From an uncultured Eubacteriales bacterium (GTDB lineage: Bacteria; Bacillota_A; Clostridia; Christensenellales; Aristaeellaceae), in assembly GCA_902803675.1 (NCBI GenBank), contig CADCQZ010000227.1:1-7888 (forward strand): a stretch of DNA of 7,888 nucleotides, read 5' to 3'. A program made the position numbers and the translations under genes. This document shows, piece by piece, positions 1 to 5,570 of this stretch. The notes under the pieces were generated by a model. It had not been told where the DNA came from, made no database searches, and was given only the letters and a program-made list of their open reading frames with translations. Every line of letters begins with the position of its first letter. Position 1 is the first letter of the stretch.

Positions 1-419
1 TCCAGGGTCACGTTGGTCAGCTCGAAGGAAGGCGGGGGCAGGGGGAATTCCTCCGGCAGCTTGCTGAACAGCTTTTTCGCCGCGTCCTCCAGGGAGCGCA
101 TGTTCTCCGAGGCCTGCTTGTAGCGCTGGTATTCTTCCAGCTGCCTTATCAGGGCCTGCTCGGGATCCTCCTCGCCCTCCGGCGGCTCCTCCCTGGGCAG
201 GAGCGATCGGCTCTTGATCTCGATCAGGGTGGCGGCCATGGCGATGAAGGCGCTGGCGTCCTCCATGTCCAGGTCGTCCGCTTCGGCCACGGACTGGATG
301 TACTGGTCCGTCACCTCGGACACGAAAATGTCCCGGATATCGATCTTGGCCTTGCCGATCAGGAACAGCAGCATGTCCAGCGGCCCGTCGAACTGGCTCA
401 GATGAAAGGTCATCCCCAT
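1..419 (-). CDS. scpA: Segregation and condensation protein A, N-terminal part (cut by window edge)
   Basis: ScpA is the kleisin subunit that binds the SMC ATPase and ScpB to form bacterial condensin, which compacts and segregates the chromosome in the cytoplasm. The 139 visible residues start with the family signature FDGPLDMLLFLI (residues 10-21), which lies in the helical region that contacts the SMC neck. They continue with MAATLIEIKSRSLLP (61-75), an acidic linker (EEPPEGEEDPE) and the helix LEEYQRYKQA, all typical of ScpA. The C-terminal winged helix that binds the SMC cap lies beyond the left edge. The ATG at 419-417 has a GAGG five bases upstream; a second in-frame ATG at 413-411 is further from it. 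Only 7 bases separate the gene from the protease gene upstream, so the two are probably co-transcribed and translationally close. The family assignment is firm; the rest of the gene is unseen. Confidence 0.95.
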   Translation of the reverse strand, partial: MGMTFHLSQFDGPLDMLLFLIGKAKIDIRDIFVSEVTDQYIQSVAEADDLDMEDASAFIAMAATLIEIKSRSLLPREEPPEGEEDPEQALIRQLEEYQRYKQASENMRSLEDAAKKLFSKLPEEFPLPPPSFELTNVTL

Positions 420-426
420 AGGCGCC

Positions 427-1227
427 TCACAGGCCGAAGAGGGGCAGCAGCACGCTCATCAGCCCGCCGTCCACCAGGTCGATCACAAAGGTGAGGGCGG
501 TGGAGATCCAGTCCGTGGCGAAGGAGATGATCAGCAGCGCCGCCATGCCGAAACGGAACACCTGGGGGGAGATGCGCAGCCGGCCCCGGAAGATGATGTC
601 GTTGAAGATATGGAACCCGTCAAGGGGCGGGACGGGCAGCAGATTGAACAGGGCCAGGCTCAGGTTGAGGCCGGCGAACCGGTAAAGGAAATGGTAGAGA
701 TACCTTAAAAACGTGTTGTTCAGCACACCCTGGCCGATCATTTCATACAGGTAGGTGTTGTACCGGTCGGTGATCACCGCGTACCGGACCAGGTCGTGAT
801 CGATGATGCCGTACCGGTAGTCGTTGAAGAACACCTTCTGCCCCTGCTGAGCCGCGGGGATCATCAGGCGCACGCACAGGACGCACAGGACCGTGGCCAG
901 GATATACAGGCACAGGTTCATCAGGATGCCCGCGGAGGACACCAGAAGATCGTCCCTGCGGTAGTGCCTGTAGTTGCGGGGATTGACGGGCACGGGCCGG
1001 GCCCAGCCGAAGCGGAACAGCAGGAGGCACACGGCGCCGATAGGGTCCAGGTGCCGAAGCGGGTTCAGGCTCAGCCGCCCCAGTTTCATGGCGGTATCAT
1101 CCCCGCAGCGGTACGCCGTGTAGCCGTGGGACACCTCGTGCAGTGTCAGGGCCAGGAGCACGCCGGGGATGGTGTATAACAGATTGATCAAAAATCCCGC
1201 GGGATCGTTCGTGAGCTGAGAGAACAT
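427..1227 (-). CDS. Site-2 protease family (M50) membrane metalloprotease
   Basis: This is a polytopic membrane zinc protease of the M50/S2P family, which cleaves substrates within or near the membrane; the substrate of this one is unknown. Counting from the ATG at 1227, the zinc-binding HExxH is HEVSH at residues 30-34 inside the first hydrophobic helix. [10 protein letters not shown] (74-83) is the usual conserved loop, and [10 protein letters not shown] (195-204) supplies the third zinc ligand, Asp203. Further hydrophobic segments lie at about 95-120, 185-200 and 225-260. The protein has 266 residues, longer than many short M50 proteins. The extra length seems to be a polar, Tyr-rich stretch at about 125-180 between the third and fourth membrane segments. 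A GTG at 1233 is also in frame, but it touches the ribosome binding site directly, so the ATG at 1227 is the better start. An M50 protease next to scpA is a common arrangement in Bacillota. All catalytic residues are present. Confidence 0.93.
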   Translation of the reverse strand: MFSQLTNDPAGFLINLLYTIPGVLLALTLHEVSHGYTAYRCGDDTAMKLGRLSLNPLRHLDPIGAVCLLLFRFGWARPVPVNPRNYRHYRRDDLLVSSAGILMNLCLYILATVLCVLCVRLMIPAAQQGQKVFFNDYRYGIIDHDLVRYAVITDRYNTYLYEMIGQGVLNNTFLRYLYHFLYRFAGLNLSLALFNLLPVPPLDGFHIFNDIIFRGRLRISPQVFRFGMAALLIISFATDWISTALTFVIDLVDGGLMSVLLPLFGL

Positions 1228-1233
1228 GGACAC

Positions 1234-1239
1234 ACCTCC
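1234..1239 (-). promoter_or_regulatory. Ribosome binding site that sets the M50 protease start
   Basis: On the minus strand this reads GGAGGT. It lies six bases before the ATG at 1227 but immediately beside the in-frame GTG at 1233. The spacing therefore favours the ATG as the true start. Confidence 0.8.
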
Positions 1240-1250
1240 GTCAGGCCCCT

Positions 1251-1279
1251 ATTCTATCATGAAAAATGCTTTGTAACAA
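1251..1279 (-). promoter_or_regulatory. Leftward sigma-A-type promoter for the M50 protease–scpA unit
   Basis: On the minus strand there is a -35 box TTGTTA (1279-1274; four of six consensus bases) and a -10 box TAGAAT (1256-1251; five of six) with a 17-base spacer. The predicted transcript would start near 1244, leaving a leader of about 17 bases that holds only the GGAGGT ribosome binding site. The prediction is by inspection and is supported by the position just upstream of the gene. Confidence 0.65.
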
Positions 1280-1291
1280 GCGGCATGCTTC

Positions 1292-1321
1292 TTGACAACC
1301 GGGCGGGGGTGTACCTATAAT
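1292..1321 (+). promoter_or_regulatory. Rightward consensus sigma-A promoter for alaS
   Basis: The -35 box TTGACA (1292-1297) and the -10 box TATAAT (1316-1321) both match consensus perfectly, separated by 18 bases. The transcript would begin near 1328, giving a leader of about 42 bases before the alaS start. That leader is too short for a tRNA-sensing T-box element, and no T-box motif is seen, so transcription looks constitutive and strong. It is divergent from the leftward promoter at 1251-1279, and the two -35 boxes are only 12 bases apart. Confidence 0.85.
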
Positions 1322-1369
1322 AGCGGGCGTATCCGTCATTATTACCCTGAAACCAAAGGAGTCGATCGC

Positions 1370-3370
1370 ATGAAGTCCATGACTGCCAATGAGCTGCGCG
1401 CCATGTTCCTGCGCTTTTTCCGGGACAGGGGGCACTCCGTGATCCCGTCCGCGTCGGTCATCCCCGAGAACGATCCCACGGTGCTGTTCACCACCGCCGG
1501 GATGCATCCCCTGGTCCCCTATCTCCTGGGGCAGAAGCATCCCCAGGGCCGCCGGCTGACGGACGTGCAGAAGTGCATCCGCACCGGTGATATCGATGAG
1601 GTGGGCGATATGAGCCACCTGACCTTCTTCGAGATGCTGGGCAACTGGAGCCTCGGGGACTACTTCAAAAAGGAAATGATCCCCTGGAGCTGGGAGTTCC
1701 TGACCGGGGAGGATTACCTGGGCATCGCGCCGGACAAGCTGGCCTTCACCGTTTTCGCCGGTGACGAGGACTGCCCCCGGGACGAGGAGGCGGCTGACCT
1801 GTGGCGCTCCTGCGGCGTGAAGGACGATCATATCTTCTACCTGCCCAAGGAACACAACTGGTGGGGCCCCGCCGGCATCACCGGCCCCTGCGGCCCGGAC
1901 ACCGAGATGTTCATGATCGTCAAAGAACCCTGCGGCCCCAAGTGCGGCCCGGACTGCCATTGCGGCGCGTACCTGGAGATCTGGAACGACGTGTTCATGC
2001 AGTACAACAAGCAGGCCGACGGCAGCTTCAAGCCCCTGGAGCAGAAGAACGTGGACACCGGCATGGGCCTTGAGAGGACCATCTGCGTGCTCACGGGCAA
2101 GAACAGCGTCTATGAGACCGACCTGTTCTCGGACATCCTGGCCAAGATCCACGAGCTCTCCAAGCGGGACTATCTGAGCGATCCGGAGACCACCCGCGCC
2201 TTCAGGATCATCGCGGACCATCTGCGCACGGCCACCTTCATCCTGGGGGATGACAGGGCCGTCACGCCCAGCAACGTGGACCAGGGCTATATCCTGCGCC
2301 GTCTCATCCGCCGCGCCGTGCGCTTCGGCATGCAGCTGGGCCTGGAGGAGGGCTTCACCGCCGAGATCGCCCGGGTGATCATCGACCAGTACAGGGACGT
2401 GTATCCGGAGCTGGAGAGCCACCGGGACTTCGTCCTGGAGCAGCTGCTCCTGGAGGAAAAGCGCTTCCAGCGCACCCTCAAACAGGGCATCCGCGAGTTC
2501 GAGAAAGTGCTCGGCAACATCCGTCAGGTGTCCGGCCGGGTGGAGAGCCTGAAAAACGTATTCGCCGGGAACGACCCCGACGCCGCCAGGGAAGCGGCCG
2601 CCCAGACGGCCTCCGCCCTGAGGCCCACGCCCGAGCAGCAGCCGGTCATCGCCGCCCTGAAGGCTTTCGCCGAGGGGCAGACCGATCTGAAGACCGCTTC
2701 CGCCGCGCTGGATAAGTTCGCCGAGACCCTCAGGACCATGGACGGCCGCAGCGCCTTCAAGCTCTATGACACCTATGGCTTCCCCATCGAGATGACGGTG
2801 GAGCTGGCCCGGGAGAACGGCCTGCATGTGGATCAGGAGGACTTCGCCCAGAGGTTTAAAAAGCATCAGGAGACCAGCCACGCCGGCGCCGAGCAGCGCT
2901 TCAAGGGCGGCCTGGCGGATTCCAGCGAGCAGACCGCCTGCCTGCACACCGCCACCCATCTGATGCACGCGGCCCTGAGGAAGGTGCTGGGGGAGGAAGT
3001 GCACCAGAACGGCAGCAACATCACCCCGGAGCGCCTGCGGTTCGACTTCACCTTCGGCCGCAAGATGACCCCCGAGGAGATCAAAGAGGTGGAGCGCCTG
3101 GTCAACGAGGCCATCGACGCCAAGGTGCCGGTCACCCTGGAGGAGATGACCGTGGCGGAAGCCAAGGCTCAGGGCGCCATCGGCCTGTTCGAGAGCAAGT
3201 ACGGCGAGCGGGTCAAGGTGTACACCATGGGCCGCTTCTCCAAGGAGATCTGCGGCGGTCCCCACGCGTCCAACACCGGGGACCTGAAGGGCTTCAAGAT
3301 CCTCAAGGAAGAATCCTCCTCGGCCGGCGTCCGCCGCATCAAGGCGACCATCGCCCGGGAGAACAAGTGA
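1370..3370 (+). CDS. alaS: Alanyl-tRNA synthetase, short form without C-Ala domain
   Basis: The enzyme charges tRNA-Ala with alanine in the cytoplasm. The class II core is clear: FTTAGMHP, TFFEMLGNWSLGDYFK (residues 85-100), EIWNDVFMQYN and the motif-3 segment GMGLER (231-236). The tRNA-recognition helices include PSNVDQGYILRR (from 300) and LYDTYGFP (465-472). The editing domain has the zinc ligands HTATH (526-530) and CGGPH (628-632), with Pro where the common form has Thr. It has 666 residues; typical bacterial AlaRS has about 870-880. It stops just after the editing domain, so C-Ala is absent. The usual beta-barrel before HTATH is replaced by a short GLADSSEQ linker. A helical insert of roughly 60-70 residues lies at 385-458, and a Cys cluster (188, 192, 196, 198) sits in the catalytic domain. 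The start follows AAAGGAG (1355-1361) by eight bases. I recall similar short AlaRS proteins from other bacteria, so this is probably a real family rather than a broken gene. Confidence 0.93.
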   Translation: MKSMTANELRAMFLRFFRDRGHSVIPSASVIPENDPTVLFTTAGMHPLVPYLLGQKHPQGRRLTDVQKCIRTGDIDEVGDMSHLTFFEMLGNWSLGDYFKKEMIPWSWEFLTGEDYLGIAPDKLAFTVFAGDEDCPRDEEAADLWRSCGVKDDHIFYLPKEHNWWGPAGITGPCGPDTEMFMIVKEPCGPKCGPDCHCGAYLEIWNDVFMQYNKQADGSFKPLEQKNVDTGMGLERTICVLTGKNSVYETDLFSDILAKIHELSKRDYLSDPETTRAFRIIADHLRTATFILGDDRAVTPSNVDQGYILRRLIRRAVRFGMQLGLEEGFTAEIARVIIDQYRDVYPELESHRDFVLEQLLLEEKRFQRTLKQGIREFEKVLGNIRQVSGRVESLKNVFAGNDPDAAREAAAQTASALRPTPEQQPVIAALKAFAEGQTDLKTASAALDKFAETLRTMDGRSAFKLYDTYGFPIEMTVELARENGLHVDQEDFAQRFKKHQETSHAGAEQRFKGGLADSSEQTACLHTATHLMHAALRKVLGEEVHQNGSNITPERLRFDFTFGRKMTPEEIKEVERLVNEAIDAKVPVTLEEMTVAEAKAQGAIGLFESKYGERVKVYTMGRFSKEICGGPHASNTGDLKGFKILKEESSSAGVRRIKATIARENK

Positions 3371-3398
3371 CAGTTCCCGTTGTTTTGGGTTCATGGCA

Positions 3399-3422
3399 GG
3401 GGACGGCTATCCGGCCGTCCCC
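3399..3422 (+). other. Strong hairpin between alaS and the DUF218 gene
   Basis: GGGGACGGC (3399-3407) and GCCGTCCCC (3414-3422) form a perfect nine-pair stem with a six-base loop. No T tract follows: the next bases are TCGCTTGATAAAAAGG, leading into the ribosome binding site of the next gene. It could be a weak or factor-dependent terminator, a processing site, or a 3'-end stabiliser that lowers expression of the downstream genes relative to alaS. Confidence 0.6.
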
Positions 3423-3434
3423 TCGCTTGATAAA

Positions 3435-3441
3435 AAGGAGG
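3435..3441 (+). promoter_or_regulatory. Ribosome binding site that sets a GTG start
   Basis: AAGGAGG lies six bases before the GTG at 3448-3450. It is the only good ribosome binding site at the 5' end of this reading frame. A GTG start here places a clean signal peptide at the N-terminus, whereas the in-frame ATG at 3367 overlaps the alaS stop and would run through the hairpin. Confidence 0.8.
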
Positions 3442-3447
3442 TCTCAC

Positions 3448-4317
3448 GTGCTCAGGTTCGCCGCGCTCGCCCTTCTGTTCACCCTGTGTTCCGGCTTCTG
3501 CCGGGCCGAGGAAGCCCCGGGCATCGGCCGTCTTCTGAGGGATCTGGTGATCGCCAATGAGTTCCCGGGGCCTGTGATCCTCGACCGTATCGATCGGGAA
3601 ACGCAGGCCCTTCACGACGAGGTGGTCACATCCGTCACGGAGCACTGGAAGCGGGTCTATCTCGATCCGGAATATCCCCTTATGATCCACGGGCGGGACG
3701 ACGCCGGCGCTCTCCCTGTCCCGGACGCCTCGCTCCACGCTTTCGCGGTCCTGGGTTACGGCCTGGAGAACGGGGAGATGACGGAGGAACTGAAAATGCG
3801 CTGCGACGCCGCGGCAGCCGCGGCCGCCGCTTTCCCGGAGGCCGTGCTCGTGTGCACCGGCGGCGCGACGGGGAGCAATAATCCCGAGCGGCACACCGAG
3901 GCCGGCATGATGAAGGACTATCTCATCCGTGTCCGCGGCGTTTCCCCGGAGAGGATCTTCACCGATGAGAGCGCCCTGACCACGGCGGAAAACGCCCTGA
4001 ACACCTTCATGATCCTCCGGGATCTTAAAAGGACCACGCTCACCGTCATCACCTCCGCCTATCACCAGCGCTGGGGGCAGGCCCTCTACAACGCCGTGGG
4101 GGCGCAGTACCGGCGGGATCACGGCTTTTCGGTCACGATCATCGGCAATTACTGCTGCGACGTGGAGCCGAGCGTCGACGCCTTCCGGCAGGATGACCGG
4201 TACGCTTCCTATCAGCTGGGGCAGATCCTGGGGCTGGACAAGAAGGAGATGGCCCTGATCCCGGGCATCTGGGAGGACCTGAGGGACGAGGCGCCGGACG
4301 CCGGGGCCGGGCGCTGA
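3448..4317 (+). CDS. Exported YdcF-like protein (DUF218 domain)
   Basis: The 289-residue product begins with a hydrophobic signal peptide (residues 1-20, predicted cut after FCRA), so it is probably exported; neither Cys14 nor Cys18 sits in a proper lipobox. The DUF218 fold, shared with E. coli YdcF and SanA, is indicated by VLGYGL (101-106), an Arg-containing helix, VCTGGATG (135-142), TEAGMMKDYLI (150-160), GVSPERIFTDESALTTAENALN (164-185, discontinuous landmarks) and ITSAYHQRW (201-209). In the family these glycine- and acid-rich loops form a nucleotide-like pocket. The reaction is unknown; SanA and related proteins are linked to envelope integrity. Residues 121-128 are eight alanines in a row. 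Cys236 and Cys237 are adjacent near the C-terminus. The gene lies 77 bases after alaS and 55 bases before the next gene, on the same strand with no evident terminator with a T tract, so read-through from the alaS promoter is likely. The molecular role here cannot be stated. Confidence 0.85.
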   Translation: MLRFAALALLFTLCSGFCRAEEAPGIGRLLRDLVIANEFPGPVILDRIDRETQALHDEVVTSVTEHWKRVYLDPEYPLMIHGRDDAGALPVPDASLHAFAVLGYGLENGEMTEELKMRCDAAAAAAAAFPEAVLVCTGGATGSNNPERHTEAGMMKDYLIRVRGVSPERIFTDESALTTAENALNTFMILRDLKRTTLTVITSAYHQRWGQALYNAVGAQYRRDHGFSVTIIGNYCCDVEPSVDAFRQDDRYASYQLGQILGLDKKEMALIPGIWEDLRDEAPDAGAGR

Positions 4318-4372
4318 GCGCTTTGCGCGTCATCGTTTCATCCGGCCGGGACGCTTTCATGGGAGGAAACAT

Positions 4373-4891
4373 ATGGACCGTCGACCGCGCATCATCCTGG
4401 ATACCCTGATCGCCCACGCGGGCGCCCTGTTCGGCTGGGTCACCACCGTGTTCTGGGGGCTGATCGGCGTGGCCGGTTTTTTCGTGATCCACGGCGCCGA
4501 TGAGATCTGGATGCCCGTGATCAGCCTGGGCCTCGCGGCGCTGCACGCCCTGATCATCCGCTCCGCCCGGCGCACGAAGGAACTCGTGAAGGATTTCCGG
4601 CTCTACTCCTCCGTCCTGGCCCATGACAGGTCCGTGTCCGACCTGAGCGAAGCCGTGGGGTCGACGCGTGAGGAAGTGCTCAAGAAGCTCCGGGAGATGT
4701 GCCGGCGGGGGTATTTCAACGGTCATATCGACCTCAAGACGGACACCATGACCTTCAGGGAGGCGCCGGAGGGGAGCGCGGCGCGCTGTCCCGGCTGCGG
4801 CGCCGCGGCCATGGTCTACCGTTCCGGGGACCTGTGCCGGTACTGCGGCACCCCGCTCACGGTCCGTAAAAGCGGCCGGGACGAAATGTAA
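4373..4891 (+). CDS. Two-helix membrane protein with winged-helix-like segment and C-terminal zinc ribbon
   Basis: I do not recognise a named gene. The 172-residue product has two membrane segments, about 15-38 and 45-62, separated by a short polar turn. Basic residues at both ends (MDRRPR and RSARRTK) suggest that both termini are cytoplasmic. Residues 75-128 look like a winged helix: LYSSVLAHDRSVSDLSEAVG, then STREEVLKKLREMCRRGYFN as a recognition-like helix, then a strand pair. This resembles a module found in other Firmicutes membrane or zinc-ribbon proteins. The C-terminus has CPGCG (139-143) and CRYCG (155-159), a four-cysteine zinc ribbon. The start has GGAGG (4362-4366) six bases upstream. 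It is the last gene before a terminator and is probably co-transcribed with the DUF218 gene. The winged helix could bind DNA or mediate protein contacts; the sequence does not decide between these. Confidence 0.8.
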   Translation: MDRRPRIILDTLIAHAGALFGWVTTVFWGLIGVAGFFVIHGADEIWMPVISLGLAALHALIIRSARRTKELVKDFRLYSSVLAHDRSVSDLSEAVGSTREEVLKKLREMCRRGYFNGHIDLKTDTMTFREAPEGSAARCPGCGAAAMVYRSGDLCRYCGTPLTVRKSGRDEM

Positions 4892-4902
4892 ACTTATCCC
4901 CC

Positions 4903-4925
4903 GGCGGGCGCCGCGGCCGCCTTTT
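4903..4925 (+). terminator. Rho-independent terminator after the alaS unit
   Basis: The GC-rich inverted repeat GGCGG (4903-4907) and CCGCC (4917-4921), with a mismatch and two further pairs inside, is followed by TTTTCTATT. It lies 12 bases after the stop codon of the membrane zinc-ribbon gene and before a new promoter. Confidence 0.7.
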
Positions 4926-4928
4926 CTA

Positions 4929-4957
4929 TTGCCACGGCTTTGAGTTTTTGGTAATAT
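4929..4957 (+). promoter_or_regulatory. Sigma-A-type promoter for the lipoprotein–CotH unit
   Basis: The -35 box TTGCCA (4929-4934; five of six consensus bases) and the -10 box TAATAT (4952-4957; four of six) are 17 bases apart. The segment is the only AT-rich stretch between the terminator and the lipoprotein gene. Transcription would start near 4964, leaving a leader of about 84 bases. Confidence 0.6.
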
Positions 4958-4996
4958 GTATCCGGGCGGTAATGCCCTTATGACTCTCTTTCAGCC

Positions 4997-5038
4997 GCGG
5001 TCCGGCTTAAGGCCGGCCCGCTGCGGGATATGATCCCG
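4997..5038 (+). other. Two hairpins in the leader, the second touching the ribosome binding site
   Basis: The first hairpin pairs GCGG (4997-5000) with CCGC (5018-5021) and CCGGC (5002-5006) with GCCGG (5012-5016), with one mismatch and a five-base loop. The second pairs CGGGAT (5024-5029) perfectly with ATCCCG (5033-5038) around a three-base loop; its last base is the first G of the GGAGG at 5038-5042. Such structure may limit ribosome access to the lipoprotein gene. No known riboswitch class is recognised. Confidence 0.5.
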
Positions 5039-5047
5039 GAGGCACCG

Positions 5048-5524
5048 ATGACAAAAAGGATCTTGACGGCGGCCGTATGCCTGTGCCTGTGCCTGGCGCT
5101 CTCAGCCTGCGGCGCGCCCGGGGATAACGGCCCGGCCGCGGATACGGCGAAAAAGTCCCTGAAGGAAAAGGCTCAGGCCGCTGTTGAGGATATCGCGGAC
5201 CTGACTCAGATGCCCTTCGAGGATCTTCAGGACATGACCGGCATCGAAGAGACGATGGCGGCGGAGTGCCTGTACCTGCAGGGCGATCCCCTTTCCGGGC
5301 GCGAGATCGTCGCGGTGCGCGCCGTCGACGCGAAGGCGGCGGAACAGGTGCAGGGCCTTCTCGGGGATTATCTGGAGGCCCGCCGCAGGGAGTCCCGCAA
5401 TTACTCGCCGGACGCTTACCGCCTGCAGGAGGCCGCCTCGGTGGAACGCCGGGGCACGGCGGTGGTCCTGTGCGTGGGTCAGAACGCCCGGGCGGAGACG
5501 GCCGCGCTGCTCGACGGGGAATAG
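5048..5524 (+). CDS. Small lipoprotein, DUF4358-like
   Basis: The 158-residue product starts with a lipoprotein signal peptide: MTKR, a Cys/Leu-rich hydrophobic core and the lipobox LSAC with acylated Cys21. It should be anchored to the outer face of the cytoplasmic membrane. The mature part opens with a low-complexity linker and a charged helix (34-50). A compact domain follows with a short helix (FEDLQDMTGIEE, 57-68), EIVAVRAVD (86-94), a long helix (95-118), and YSPDAYRLQEA (119-129) before AVVLCVG (138-144). This order matches DUF4358 lipoproteins of Clostridia, whose function is unknown. The start has GGAGG at 5038-5042, five bases upstream; an in-frame ATG at 5030 lies in the leader hairpin loop and would spoil the signal peptide. 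The gene precedes the CotH-type protein by 46 bases, so the two are likely co-transcribed and act at the cell surface. The family call is from memory of the pattern and is moderately sure. Confidence 0.75.
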   Translation: MTKRILTAAVCLCLCLALSACGAPGDNGPAADTAKKSLKEKAQAAVEDIADLTQMPFEDLQDMTGIEETMAAECLYLQGDPLSGREIVAVRAVDAKAAEQVQGLLGDYLEARRRESRNYSPDAYRLQEAASVERRGTAVVLCVGQNARAETAALLDGE

Positions 5525-5570
5525 CCTTGCGCGGGCCTGACCGATCCGATATAGAAGGAGCTTTGACGCG

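Noticed and set aside
1322..1369. T-box or other tRNA-sensing leader before alaS
   Set aside because: The leader is only about 42-48 bases, lacks the T-box motif and has no terminator–antiterminator pair.
1241..3394. Long open frame on the minus strand across alaS
   Set aside because: It is fully antisense to a firmly identified alaS. Its product is a low-complexity Gly/Ala/Leu/His/Val mix with no recognisable domain, as expected from the codon bias of a GC-rich gene.
3367..3447. ATG at 3367 as start of the DUF218 protein
   Set aside because: It overlaps the alaS stop, lacks a ribosome binding site, would translate through the hairpin and would bury the signal peptide.
3820..3834. Eight-alanine run in the DUF218 protein as a repeat tract
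   Set aside because: The GCN codons are mixed and the run lies in a helix of a GC-rich gene, so no tandem DNA repeat is present.
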